Shown: positions 24,376 through 36,895, counted from the stretch's first letter. The stretch is DNA of 64,000 nt from Xiphias gladius (GCF_016859285.1 NW_024401811.1:148501-212500), one strand, 5' to 3'. A program made the numbers and translations. Notes: generated by a model from the sequence alone, not told the origin.

Positions 24376-27300
24376 TTACTCAGTGAGGCGCTTCAGCGGG
24401 TCAGCATTCCAGTACTCATGGTTCCAGCCCAGAAACCAGCCAGTGAAGGTTGGTGGTTCAAATCCCTGCTTCACCGTCACTGTGGGGGTACGAGCGTCTC
24501 TGCTGGCTGGGTCACTCTCTATGTACCGGACAGCTGGACAGGAAACAAAGTCAGCTGTTAGCATCCTGGATCACCTCGACCAGGTTCGATCTGGAAGAAC
24601 CTGGAGCTCTCAGGTGCTAATTCTTTTAAAAACTGACATCTGTTCATTGACAGTGGGGAGGCAGCGCTGAGCTCTGGCTCAGGTTAACCCCCGATTTTGG
24701 TTTCAGACTGGCCTTCCCGTCTGTCTCACCTGACACTGTGGCCTCCCTCTTCTCCTCATCATGAGCCTCGTTTCCGATCCAAACAAACACCTGCAGGAGG
24801 ACACAGGAAGTAAGGGATGATGGTAGGAAAGGACAAAAAAAGGATGCCACAGGGGCTGGACCTGTAACCATGGCAACAGCAGTAGCGACTCACCTGATCC
24901 CAGGTATCCAAGATCATGACATCATCAGGAGCAAGGTCATCCTGCGTCAGCTCACCTGGAACCTCCTCCATCTGAATACGCACATTGAGATTGAGATGTA
25001 ATGCTCTTTATAAGCTGATCTGTTTTTTCTAACAGGTAATATTTTATAACACTGATCAGTTTACAGTTAAAATCACATTTAACATTTACAGACAACATTG
25101 GAATAAACCAATCACTTGTAAATATTTGTTAATTTCACTACATATTTCAATTATAATAATTACAGTGCATTCAGAAGTTTTCAGACCCCTTCACTTTTTT
25201 CAGACTTATGTTGCAGCCTTATCATAAAATCGTAATAATTCATTTTTTCCCCTCAATATCCCATAATGACAAATTGAAAACTGAATTTTAGAAATTTTTA
25301 AAAACAGAAGTACTCAAACCATTTTTCTATGACACTTGACGTTTAGCTCAGGTGCCTCCCACTTCTCTTGATAATCTTTGAGATGTTTCTACACCTTGAC
25401 TGGACTCCACCTGTGGTAAATTCAACTGACTGGACATGATTTGGAAAGGTATACACATGTCTATATGAGGTCTCACAGGTGACAATGCATATCAGAGCAA
25501 AAAACCAAGCCATGGAGGTTGAAGGAACTGCCTACAGAACTCGGAGACAGGATTTTGTCAAGGCACAGATGTGGGGAAGCCTACAAAAAAAAATTCTGCT
25601 GCATTGAAGGTTCCCAAGAGCACAGTGACCTCTATAATTCTTCAATGGAAGAAGTATGGAACAACCATGACTCTTCCTAGAGCTGGCTGCCCAGCCAAAC
25701 AGAGAAATCCCGGGAGAAGGCCCTTGGTAAGAGAGGTGACCGATACCCTTATGGTCACTCTGGCTGGCTCCAGAGAGCCTATAAGGGGATGGGAGAAACT
25801 TCCAGAAGACCGACTTGACCCTGACTTGAACCCAATCAAACATTTCTGGAGAAACCTGAAAATGGCCACTGATAGTCCACATCCAACCTGACAGAGCTTG
25901 AGAGGATCTTCAGAGAAGATTGGCAGAAAACCGTCAAATCCAGGTGTGCAAAGCTTGTCACATCATACCTAAGAAGACTCAAGGCTTTAACCATGGCCAA
26001 ATGTGCTTTAACTAAGGACTGAGTAAAAGGTCTGAATGCTTATGTCAATGTGTTCAGTTTTTCCTTTTTAATAAATCTGCAAAACTTTTTTAAATTCTAT
26101 TTTTGTTTTGTCTTCACAGGAAACTGAGTGTAGATTGAGGAAGGAAAAAAATAATTTAAATGATTTTAGCATAAGGCTGCAACATAATATAATAATTTGA
26201 AGGTGCCTGAATACTTTCTGAATGCAGTGTATTTACTTCCACCGGCTTATTAACTACTTACAGACAAGCAGCCACCGACTGAATTTCACATAACTATCCT
26301 GAATACCTTAGCAACTACCAAGTAAATCTAAAACAAACAGCCTGAACATCCAAACAACCACAAAGTAAACCCAAGTTAAACCCAAGCTTGAACATCCCAG
26401 GACCAAACTCTAACACCCTAGCAACCACTTTGAGCATCCCATCACCAATCCCTAGCAAAGACATTGAACACCCTAATAACCACAAAGCAACTATCTCAAG
26501 CACACTAGCACAACCTAGTAAACACCTGCAACCACCTAAAATATCCTAATAACCACCTTTAACATTCTAGCAACCACCTTAACAACCAACTTCTACCTAG
26601 TAAACATTTAGCAATCACCCCAAACACCTCAAATTAGTTAGTACACCCCTACCAACCACTTTGAACAACCTAGAAACTGTTGAATTAATCCCCAACAACC
26701 ACCTAGTAAAACTCTAGCAACCAAAGTGAACACCTTGGTGAACACTGACATCTTACATCATCTAAGTGGCTAATTAGAAACAACTGAGTAACTGCTCTAA
26801 AAATCTTAACTAGTCATTAGCAAGCAGGTAGTTTTTGATAATTAGCACACATCAACTCTCAGAAGACTGAGCCTTTTTCAGTTAATCCCAAATGTTAACA
26901 ATTAGCTAGTTAGTGATTGTTAATGAGTGGTTTATAAACAACATGACTTATCACCCCAGAAAACTAGAAACTCCTGTTCAGCAGTGTTAACGGTCATGTG
27001 ACTAGATCATGTGACCAGCCTGACGGACCAGGAAATTTCCAGTCTTGTTGGAGCAGGCAAACAAACGAGGAGGATGAGTCTCCATCTTGTTCTTCAGCCG
27101 GGGGGAGTGACAGTATTCCTCCTGCCCCCCTAGTGCATCCCAGAATGCATCTGTACACAAATACACAGTCAGGCTGGATGGACGTGGTTTGAATTTTGAG
27201 CCAAAAAACATGGAGAATCATCTATCATTCACCCCCCTCACCTTCCTCCTCCCCCTCCTCCAGTGTTGCAGGGGTCACCTGCAGGATCCCTGCCAGCCCT

Positions 27301-30300
27301 TCAGCTCCCTTGACTTCATCTGAGCTGCTCCTCCTCCCTTTCCACATCCAGGATCCAGAGGGGGAGACCAGGAGGAAGACATCACTGGAGTTCAGACTGG
27401 AGGAGGACGGATCCACCTGAGGAGGACAGAGGAGACAGTCAGGCTCCAACTCATCTAACTGGACTAATGCTGGGATCAGACTCCATGATATAAACCTGAA
27501 AATGATGAGACCCAGCAGTCAAACGAGAACAGCGACCATCTGTGGCTAACATATCCTGCAGTCTGACACTACCTCAGTCTCTGGCTCTGGTTTTCTCTCT
27601 CACCTCCACAGCTCTGGTGTCCCTAGCTGGATTGGCTCGAACCTGGAACAAGCGGGTATCTGTCCCCTCTGATTGTCCACCTTCTCTGGAAGTTCCGCCC
27701 TTGTACACCACCATTGGCTGGCCCCCAAACAGGCTCATGAGGTGGGCGGGTTCTTTTCCCTGAACTACTCGCACCTGCAGACAGGTAACATTGGAAACCT
27801 TCAGGCTCAGAGGGTTAAAGTCTGGATCTATTTATGGATTTGGGTCCAGTGTTCCCAATTTAAGTACCTGTACAGCACCACCTCCCAATTCATCATCCAT
27901 GTGGACAGCCAAGATGGCCGATGCGCCAACCTCATCCTGGCTAGACTCTGCCCCCTGCCTGTGGAGAGACAAAGACAAAAATAAAATAGGCAAAATATTT
28001 AGTTTTTCATATAATCGTTATTCTTGCTGTAACAGGAAGCCGACACCAGGGGGAGCCCCTTCTGTACAAACATACTGGGTTCAAAATGTTTGATCCAGAA
28101 TGGAAAAATAGAAAACATACCTGAACCCAACATGCATAAAATCATTTAAAAATAAAAAGACTGGTCCAAATAGACTCCATGATGACTAGATCTAATAAAA
28201 ACTAGAACCCAGAATAGTTAGGACCGGTCCAAATCCAGTTGTATTTTTTTTTTTTCTTTTTATTCATAGGACAGAAGAGCCAGACTGACCCTTTTACTTA
28301 CGAATAGACTTTCATAACATGTATGAATGTGATATCTCACCATATGTAGATAATGTGACCCTGTCTGTTGTTGTGCCGGTACTGGTACAAGATGATGTAA
28401 CTGTCTCCTCCATAGAACTGACCGAAGACCGACGGATCCACCGGAACCTTATCTGATCCTTCAATACGCCAGATCTGCAGACAGACAGGTAGAGAGAGAG
28501 ACAAGCACAATGGTGTACTTTCCTCTGGGGCCTGGGGGTTATCCAGCGTGGGTTTGCCTCTCAGGCCACCTACAGACAGCCCAGACTCTTGCAGGAGGCC
28601 GTTGGGACTGTAAACTATCTGAGAGGAAACCTGCATTTTCAGCTAAAACAGTCATATAATCTGTGTTTATTTACAGATAATTCTCCTACATAAGACACTA
28701 GAGTTGATAACCATTGAAAGACAATGCAGTAAGAGGCTGTCCTTTTTGTCAAAAATTTTACAATATTATTTAATGGACAATATCAGGTCAAAGAAAATTA
28801 CTGCTGGTTATGATGCTTAATGAATAAATAATGCAGAAATTCAAGAAGCTTTTTTTAACTATTATTATTATGGAAGGAATTATAACCGATCTCACCATGA
28901 TTTATTCTTTTCTAGATGGGTCACACTTTTACATGTCCTTTTTTACATTTTGAAATCTCGACAGTCCTGCCCCACCTTTGAAACAAAACCTACACCTATG
29001 GACAGCCATGAGAGAAAGATGGACACCACCCTCCTCACCTGTTTCTCTCCGTCTCCTCGGTCCACCATACCGTGCTGCGCTGCCATGGTCTCTGATTGGT
29101 GGAGCTTAGACACGTCAAATGGCACCTGTCCAATCAGAAGAGTTAGTTTTGGTCTGGTTTGGAACAGTTCGGTCCTGAACTGATCCTGATTTTTTTACCA
29201 TCTTAATCTTTGCAATCTGATTGGTCACATAGGCCGTTCCCATGCCAATGGTGTCGTCAGGGTCCATCCAGTTCTTAAAGTACTGTTTGAAGAGTGGAGT
29301 CTCCCCATGTTCAGGAAGGACCTGGACCTGAGGGGGACCACAGAGTCAGGATGGACAGGCAATTTGTACAGTTTGGGACAGGTAAACGTCTCTCAGGTTT
29401 GCACTTGATTTGGTTGGATTTTGTGTCAGGTGAGTTTGGAGAGAGACCGTGAAAGGTGGGTCTGTAACACTCTACAGCTATTTACCTGTTTGTGTGTTTA
29501 ACTTTGTGTGTTTACCTGTGTGTGTGCTGGGTAGTTCATCTTGTGGATGAACTGCTCTGAGCTCTTCAGAACAGCGTGACGCTCCTCAGTGTTTGCATCC
29601 TTACCTGCGTGTGCGCACATACACACACCATTGTCATCTTTATAATAATTCTCAGGAGGACAGGTGACTGTCCCTCTCACTGACCTATCAGGTTACAGAT
29701 TACAGCTCCTCTCTCAGTTGAGGAACCCTATTCAGACCAGAAACTGGTAAAGAAACTGGTTTCAGACCAGACCAGTTTCTTTATAAACAGAGTAAAGTTT
29801 GAACCTTTCCAGACAAAGATGTGTCCGTTGGCTCCATTGTCGAGGATGAAACACTCGCTGGACTGCAAAGCATCCTGGGAAAATGGGTTCTGCTCTGCTA
29901 CCATGGTAACCTCTATGTCCCCACCTGCATTAGACACCTGAAAGACAGACAGGCAGACAGGTGAAGACTTCCTGCTGCTGGAAAGTTGACAGAGCATCCT
30001 AATTCAGACAAGGTAGCCTCCCGTTTTTAGATGATCTGCCATGTTGGTTGTTGAGCTGTGATATGAGAACTGCCGTTTGTAAAGTTTACACTCGACTTTT
30101 TGGTCGTCTGTTTTAGTGAAATAAAGCCACACGACAACTTCTTTGACATGGTGTCAATTAGTTTGGAGTCGACTCCGAGTAAATGTTCAGTAAACATGAA
30201 ATAAGTTAGACCTAGCAGCCTCCATTAGTTTGGACAAGTCCAAAGTTGTGAAAACGGGTTGGTCTTTTCACAGGTAGTCTGTCCCTCAGGCCGCCACAGT

Positions 30301-31428
30301 AAATAATGTGTTAATCCTGGAAGGCTGTTGATGTAGCACTTATCTCCTCATGAAAGTAACACTGGAGACTGTTCAACCAATGAGAATTTGCTCAGACGGG
30401 AGCACATTGACCAACCAATCGACCAGTTGACTGGAAGCCTACGGCCCTACCTTGTAGAGCTGAGCCTCCTTCCTGTTAGAGGCATCCATCTTGGTGTCGT
30501 CATTGTGAGCTTCAGGAAGCTCCGGCTTCTCCCCGAGGACCTGAACACAGAGGTCAGAGGTCAACAGGAAGAGCAAGAGGTCGACAGGAGGAGGTCAGAG
30601 TTAAGTGTAGACTCTAACCTTTATTTTAATGACACTTCAAGGATTTATTTTGGGATTTATTTGAAAGGTTTCACAGGATCTGTTGGACTGATGAAGAGTC
30701 CAGGTCGTATGCGTGGTACTGCAAGACTTTGCAAAAATCACAAAGTAAAGTAGCAATCCTCCATCAAATCTCCATTATTATTAAATCCTCACATTTACAT
30801 TCTGAGCAGCAGGCCAATAAAGGGCCTACCAAGGTCCGATAAAGACAGAGCAGGGGGCTGGTGGTGACATGATTTATTTCTTTTGAAGACAGAGACGGAA
30901 ATTATGAGTTTGATGTTTAGAGTCTGAAGCTGACAGTAACTCCTGCTGCAGCACTTTCAAATCCAGACTGTGGAGCTTGGACTGAAGCTACGTCACAGTC
31001 TGGGTCAGCATTCATTTCAATTATATTATTCAGATATCTTATTTTGGTCAGATGTTTTACAGATATTTTTCAGAGATTCTACAGATTTTTCTCTGTTATT
31101 TGACTAAACTTATTCCATATTTGATTAATATTTTTCATTATGTTTTCAGACCAGTGTCTAGAGACAACTGTCTCTGTTCGACTGTGATCAACACAAACGT
31201 TTCTCCTGTCACATTAATACACATTTAACTTTAAACACATTAATCCGCTGCACTATTCCTTTGTACGTGTCGTATTCATAGTATTATTATGTTGTTGTCA
31301 GGTCATGTGACATGTGTCATCACCTCCAGCATCCTGTTTGGCTCCGCCCCCTCATCACAGATCAGCAGCTTGGCCCGCCCACACCGCTCCTCGTCACGGA
31401 TACCCTTGGACACCTATTAGTCAATCAG

Positions 31429-31465
<37 letters not shown>

Positions 31466-33844
31466 TATGATGATGTCATGAGGTGATGTCGACACTCACC
31501 ATCGTGGCCTTCAGCTTCTCAAAACGGTTGCTATGAGAACCAGACCACTGGATGATTTCCTGTAGAGAGAAAGAGACGGGTTCAGAGCTGCCTGTCCAAC
31601 TTCTCTCTGCCTGTCTCACTTCTCTCTGCCTGTCTCACCTCCCCTAGGTCCAGTATGAAACTGTCGCCCTGGTTGAAACTGTCCCAGGTGACAGGAACCT
31701 CTGTCGCCCTGACGACGCATCGACCTTTCACCTGCAGCAGCCTCTGAACCTCCACGTCATTGGTCACCACATGTTTGAACCCAGAGACCACGCCGCCTTT
31801 CTGAAGACAGAAAGGAAGTGATGTCATCAATGCCAAAGACAAAACAAAGAAAACAATAATAAATAAATAGATCATGTGACAAATGTAAACGTAGAACTAA
31901 GGATCAACAGTAAAGCCAACCAATTAAACAAAAAAGGTTGAAACTGAAGTTAAAATGTAAGAGAAGTCAGTACAGTAGCACTGCTAGTACTGCTAGTACA
32001 GGTTCTGTAGTTACCATGTACTTGAGCCCAGTTTTGAAGTACCCACTGAAGGTACTGGACTCGTGGGCCTGGACTTCGCGGTACTGGATGGGCGCCCCCT
32101 GCAGGAAGTCGTCCATCTGGACTGCAAAGATGGCTGCGGCTCCACTCTCATCCTGAGAACACTCTGAACCTGAAGACCAATCACGCCAGTCAAGCCGTTG
32201 AGGACACTACCAACAACTAAATCTACTATCAGTAGTATTAGTTCAGTGTTACAGAGCAAGGTGTGTATTGGTTGTAACTATAATTAAAGTCTGCAGATGT
32301 AATTGAAGTCTCTCAGGGTCACTCTGGGTCCACTTCAGTTTATCAGTGATATTCATTTATATTCAATTATGTTGTTTTATATTCATTTGTATTCCGTTAT
32401 CTTCATTTATTTTCAGTTACACTCATTTATGTTTATTTATATTTCTTTATATTATGCGGTTTGGGTTTCAATATAGGTTTTTTGTGCATGTTAAAAGTCT
32501 GGTAAGTTACAAAGACCAAAGTCCGCGACAAAGGGAGTTATTCTCTGCCACAAAAAACACAGCTCCTGAAGTTTCAGAAATGCTTTGCTTGTGGTTTGTA
32601 TTCCAGGTGTAACTTATCTACGTCATTATGTAACACATTCGTCTGTAGGCTGGCGTTATGCTAATTTGGCACCCCCTGAAACAAAGCTTTTTTCAGTGCG
32701 AATGCAAATTCCCCATGTATACAAATAGCAGATGATGTAGGTTTACTATACAGTCAGTTGGCGACAGCGGAATACCATTTTACTAGCAGCGTTAGCTTTT
32801 GTATTTCCTGACTGCAGACGTTTTCCACTTCAGTCAGGGTTTTTGGGCATTTCCACACAAACAACTTTTAACAGGGGCATATATAGAAAAAAAATTTCTA
32901 TACGGATTGTGACTGACAGACTAAATCCACCATTATGTCACTCAGTAATCAGGTAATGGGCATAATATTTACTGAACAGAGACATCCTGCTGTAATCTTT
33001 GTTGCTGCAGATGTTCGTGCTGTCCACTCTTATATTCCAGATTGGATTCGGATGTAAGGATGGATCTGAGAAGTTGCCATTTCAAATTAATTTTGTTCCG
33101 TTGTGATTTTTAGTTACTAGTTACTTAGTTTTACAGTTTGCTTTCAGAGCCTCCACACCGGTAAGAGGATGAGGCGGTGCTCACAAGCACTAGGTGCGCT
33201 GCCCCTTGGCAAGCTTATGGATGTTCAGTCAATCAGAAGAGACTGGGCTTTTGAGGAGGCCTCTACAGGAGGCCTTAGCTAATATTGCCTGTTTCAGTCA
33301 GAGGCTCAACTGAGGGGCTTCATTACGGGCAGTTTGAGATAAATAGGAACATATTTTGAAGAGTGACTCTTGCAAAGTTAGTCTAGTGGAGTTCCAGAAT
33401 AATGATATAGAGCTGGAAATGAGCGTAATAGGTCTGTTCTCAATTATATTCAGTTATGTTCAGTTATATATTTTTTATATTCAGTTATATTTATTTATAT
33501 TAAGTCACATTCGATGTGTGTTCATTTATATTTATTTAAAAGTCTCATTTCTTTCTCTTTTGGGGATGATACTGTTATTTACTGCTCTACGGTAGATAGT
33601 GCAGGTCATATTGGATGTGTAGTCGTATTAGTACACGGTGTACTTTAGTACCTTGCCAGTAGTGCAGGTCATACTGCAGGTTTCCTCTGCGGGTCTCAGT
33701 GCTGTGGAGAACCAGGTAAGCGTCTCCGCTGTAGAACCCTCCATACAGACTCTCAGGTATAGGCACCAGCTCCATGTTCTCCACCCGCCACACCTGAAGC
33801 CCCGCCTTCCGACCTGCACGTTCAAACTCTGGGTGGAACACCAT
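24376..33844 (-). CDS. gsn: Gelsolin, cytoplasmic form, complete 18-exon coding region
   Basis: Calcium-regulated actin-filament severing and barbed-end capping protein. Exons in transcript order: 33844-33652 (exon begins 33851), 32169-32015, 31800-31639, 31559-31500, 31413-31324, 30540-30451, 29937-29805, 29604-29516, 29327-29199, 29125-29039, 28474-28341, 27958-27868, 27774-27604, 27416-27242, 27150-27029, 24971-24894, 24790-24730, 24533-24376. Phases all join: 2178 nt, 725 residues (human cytoplasmic gelsolin is 731). Six gelsolin domains are visible, G1 starting [15 protein letters not shown] and G4 starting [14 protein letters not shown]. The C-terminal tail [14 protein letters not shown] continues past the point where scinderin stops, which favours gelsolin. 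There is no signal peptide, so this is the intracellular form. In G2 the Asp of the GDxFILDLG motif (residue 162) is kept, but residues 163 and 176, cysteines in human gelsolin, are serine. The donor after 27029 (GTCCGT) is weak. Whether this is the a or b fish co-orthologue cannot be told. Confidence 0.93.
25163..26229 (+). mobile_element. Tc1/mariner-like element, decayed
   Basis: Ends CAGTGCATTCAGAAG and its near inverted copy ..TTTCTGAATGCAGTG, flanked by TA on both sides. The frame 25571-25891 reads a transposase scrap ([20 protein letters not shown], the DNA-binding half) fused by deletion to a C-terminal scrap ([12 protein letters not shown]). Length 1.07 kb, internally deleted. It sits in the gsn intron between exons 27150-27029 and 24971-24894. 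Confidence 0.85.
26290..26760 (-). repeat. Degenerate minisatellite (CTAGCAACCACC units)
   Basis: Imperfect tandem phrases such as CACCCTAGCAACCACTTTGA and CCTAATAACCACCTT over about 470 bp in a gsn intron. Unit length is variable (about 20-30 bp). Confidence 0.7.
28475..29038 (-). other. gsn intron, nothing recognised
   Basis: AT-rich intron between two gsn exons with no repeat family or frame of note. Confidence 0.5.
29980..30255 (-). mobile_element. hAT-type element fragment with BED-finger scrap (copy 1)
   Basis: This is the reverse complement of 62726-63005, recognisable over about 280 bp. The minus strand carries the scrap [16 protein letters not shown] then [16 protein letters not shown], the signature of a BED zinc finger from hAT-type transposases. 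It ends about 43 bp upstream (in transcript sense) of gsn exon 29937-29805. Confidence 0.65.
30541..31323 (-). other. gsn intron, nothing recognised
   Basis: About 780 bp between the exons at 31324 and 30540. No repeat family or frame was recognised. Confidence 0.45.
31425..31466 (+). repeat. (CAAT)n microsatellite
   Basis: About ten TCAA units just upstream, in transcript sense, of gsn exon 31413-31324. Confidence 0.9.
32340..33540. repeat. AT-rich (TTATATTCAGT-like) minisatellite split by an approximately 960 bp insert
   Basis: TATTCATTTATATTCA-like phrases occupy 32340-32456 and resume at 33428-33540. The intervening 32457-33427 is unrelated, repeat-like sequence without coding capacity, so an insertion into an older array is likely. 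It lies in gsn intron 2. Confidence 0.5.
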
Positions 33845-33851
33845 GATTCAC

Positions 33852-34555
33852 CTGTAGGGGGTGGGGCCACAGAAAAACACCAGGGTCGTGTTCTGAAAAC
33901 GGTGTGCACCATTTTGCTACAGTTTCTGGGTTGAACAACATGTGTCCATGACAGCGTGCAATAGGCTTTCTGGTCCGTTTTCTCTCGTTTGGTGAGTGTG
34001 TCAGAGCTCTAACCCAATCAGCAGCAAAGTATATAAACCCCGCTGTGATGATGATACCTGCAGTGGGCAGAGCCAAACAACACCTGAACCTCAAATTTAA
34101 CTCTAAGTTATGACTTTAAAAATCTATATTTTTTTTAGTCTAAATAAAGACTAAAGGTCAGCTATGATTTTTTAATTCTAAATCCTCATATGATGATAAG
34201 TCTAAATTACAACCTTTAGGTCTAAACGATGTCTTTTTATGTGTTGAGACTTGAGTCTGATCAGAATGACATACTAGCGCCAGTATAGCAGGGATAGTGT
34301 AAAATATGTCCGAGGTTTCTTTTGATGTCAAATCTGTAGTTCCAGCCTGAAGGTTTTGAGTGTAGAACAATAGCAGTCTCTTCCCAAATTACTTGTGTTT
34401 TTTATTTACAGACCAAAAGAGTGAAAATGTTGCTTCTGAGTTTATTGTTGTTTTCAGCTGACAGAGCCTCACAGACTCTCAGAACAGCAGAGTGACTCAT
34501 CTTCTCCAACACAAAAGATCTTTGGTGCAGCTCAGAGAAGCAGGAAGTGACTCAT

Positions 34556-34592
<37 letters not shown>

Positions 34593-35120
34593 GACAGACA
34601 GGCAGGTAGAGGCTGTTTGATTACATCTGAGGAAATTTAAATAAACAGTTTGAATGACATAATGAAGCAGCTTCACAAACACACCAGGCAACCATTAAAA
34701 ACCCCACAGTCTGTAAATGCCTCATCAGGGACTGAAACTGCTCCAGGATCAGATTTATAAAAGTACAAAATGAAGATGTGAAACTGAGCTAATAGAAGAG
34801 TAATTTCAGCTGGACAGAGAGGAAACAAACAGGATTTATTCATGAGAGGATGAACAGAAACTAATGACACTGTAATGAAGATGACAAAGAGTTTCAGTCT
34901 GATCCGCAGTAAAAATCACAAACTTCATCTGTCTTCTGTGGTTTTAACCTCCGTTTGTTCCAGAGTGGGGAAAGAGAGTCTGAACCAGTTTGGGACCTAA
35001 ACCTGGACGTGAGGTTTCAGACATTTACAGACCAAACTATGACTTCAGTCATTAAAACACAGACTGATGGTAAATAGTCAGGAGCAGCAGGTTTAAAAGC
35101 GAAATCAAATGAAAACTCAC
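33852..35120 (-). other. gsn intron 1, no gene seen
   Basis: About 1.27 kb between the presumed non-coding exon and the first coding exon. It contains a CA run at about 34556-34588 followed by a few ACAG repeats. No open frame or conserved-looking block was recognised. Confidence 0.4.
34556..34600 (+). repeat. (CA)n and (CAGA)n microsatellite
   Basis: CA run followed by ACAG repeats in gsn intron 1. Confidence 0.9.
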
Positions 35121-35205
35121 CGTTTGCGTTTGTTGGACGTTGTGTGAAGCTGGATGGAAACTGCTGCAGACAAACGAAGGCTGAGCTCCACCTGAGACAC
35201 TGGCT
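35121..35205 (-). other. gsn: Likely non-coding first exon and promoter region of gsn
   Basis: Reading the minus strand, a GTGAGT donor follows immediately after position 35121. The coding exon's acceptor (TACAG before 33851) has only a 7-nt leader before its ATG, so an upstream non-coding exon is required, and this is the best candidate. The transcription start is not defined; the upper limit given is a guess. No clear TATA box was seen. Confidence 0.45.
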
Positions 35206-35859
35206 GTGGGGGAGGGGTTGCAGGTAGCTTTACCTTTCTAGTTCCACCTCACCCCTCTCCGTTCTGGAGCAGAGCAGTCACACCCAGTTAATCCACGACC
35301 AGCCTGAACAACAGCTGCTGCTGCTGAAACCACAGAGACATTTACTCTGTTATGTAAAATGAATAATAATAAACTTTGTTTGTTAAGCACCTTTCATTCG
35401 AATCTCACCAATATTCAATATGCAGCTTCAAGAAACATTTTCAGACTTTTCTTTTTATATTGATTTTAAGTTTGTTTTATTCAAATGTTTCACCTCAGTT
35501 TTATTGTATTTTAAATTGTGTCATCAGTTAAACTGTTGCAACCATCTTTTATCCCACAATAAACTGGAAAAGGCTTCATAATCAGATCCAGGATACAAAA
35601 ATATTCAGTTCGATGAATACGTCTTCATGTCACTGCATGTCTCCTCCTCTGCTCTGCTTTATCTTTCTGTGCGTTTGATGCTGTAGTGCTGAGACAGTGG
35701 AGTTTAAACCTATGTCATCAAACTGACTGTAAAATAGACATTTGGTCTAAAGCTGTTCAACTGTTTGTGACGTGTTCAGATGCGACAACAAGAGAGAGAA
35801 TGATGTTCGGTGTTCAGAGCTGTAAAACAGCAGGAAGGGAAATGAGATGATGAAGAAGG

Positions 35860-35898
35860 GGTCTAGGTCTGGGTCTGGGTCTGGGTCTGGGTCTGGGC
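35860..35898 (+). repeat. (GGGTCT)n short tandem repeat
   Basis: Six hexamer units, the first imperfect. Confidence 0.9.
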
Positions 35899-36065
35899 AG
35901 AGATCTGCTATTTGTTTGTTTGTCGCTCTTTCTTTGTGCATGGATTTATGAACCATTTCTCTTGATACTCTAAACTTATACTCAGATGTTAAAGTGGGAT
36001 TTGGCAGGTGGAGGAACCCTAAGTTCTGTTGTAGCACAGGAAGACGGGGGGTAGGGGGGGAGTCT

Positions 36066-36134
36066 AAACTTGGTTGTGATTGGCCAGTGCCCATTCCCCA
36101 GAACGGGGCTCACTGGCCAATCACAACCAAGTTT
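36066..36134. repeat. 24-bp perfect inverted repeat with 21-bp spacer
   Basis: Arms 36066-36089 and 36111-36134 are exact reverse complements. The spacer itself contains CCCC..GGGG that could extend the stem. A close relative of the right arm (22 of 24 positions) occurs at about 16149-16172, so it belongs to a dispersed family. Confidence 0.85.
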
Positions 36135-36895
36135 GTGGATGGCGTATCTCCATGGCATCAGCTGGAAGAGGCTGCAGCACATGAAAAATGAACTCGCCTG
36201 ACATTATCATGTATGAAACTGCCAATCACATTTAATTACTTATGCATCGAGGACGCCGGAACGCGGTTCCGGATCGTTCCATCCCAGTTTAACCCCTGAT
36301 TATACCGTCTCTACTTGTTGTTTATGTGGGAAGCAGCAGATACAGTAAGAAATGACTCCTATGTTGCTTCGTTAACGTTTTGTGAGAAAGATGATGAATA
36401 AAGAAAAAAATGCTGTTAATAACAAGTAAGAAAATGATTCTGAGGAACTGGGGGGGAAATGGCATCGCAGGACCAACGGGTAAAAAAAATAAAATAAAAT
36501 CACTGAACAAATCTTCCTCATTGAAAAACTGACAGATACATTGAGACCAGAAGAAGAACAATGCGAAGAAAAATGGCGACATGAGAACAGATCTGCAAAT
36601 CAGTCATCAAAAATGAAAATGTCTCAGAAAAATGTGAAGGAATTTACTAAATGTATTTGTGTTACTGTAAATATCAATAAAGATCAGAGTGAAAAACCGT
36701 GACATAGATCCACCTAAATCCAAACTAAGAGAAACAAGAGATTCAGAGGGAACAGACCAGCACTGCTCGTATCGATCATATAACCGAGTCCCTGTCCAGT
36801 CTCACAGTGGACAGGGACGAAGCTGATGATCCTTCACTGGTCTCAGGTCAAAGGTTTCAGTGGTGGGAGACGTGCTAAAACCACACTGTAAAAAT

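Noticed and set aside
29728..29997. Gelsolin exon extended upstream to an ATG at 29997
   Set aside because: The extra residues come from the hAT fragment and intron. A clear TTTCAG acceptor defines the exon start at 29937.
24376..33844. Assignment as scinderin/adseverin
   Set aside because: The C-terminal tail extends beyond the scinderin end, and the terminal sequence matches gelsolin. Synteny with dab2ip also favours gsn.
35747..36094. 115-residue minus-strand frame with Asp-Pro repeats
   Set aside because: Produced by the GGGTCT hexamer repeat and half of the inverted repeat. No family resemblance.
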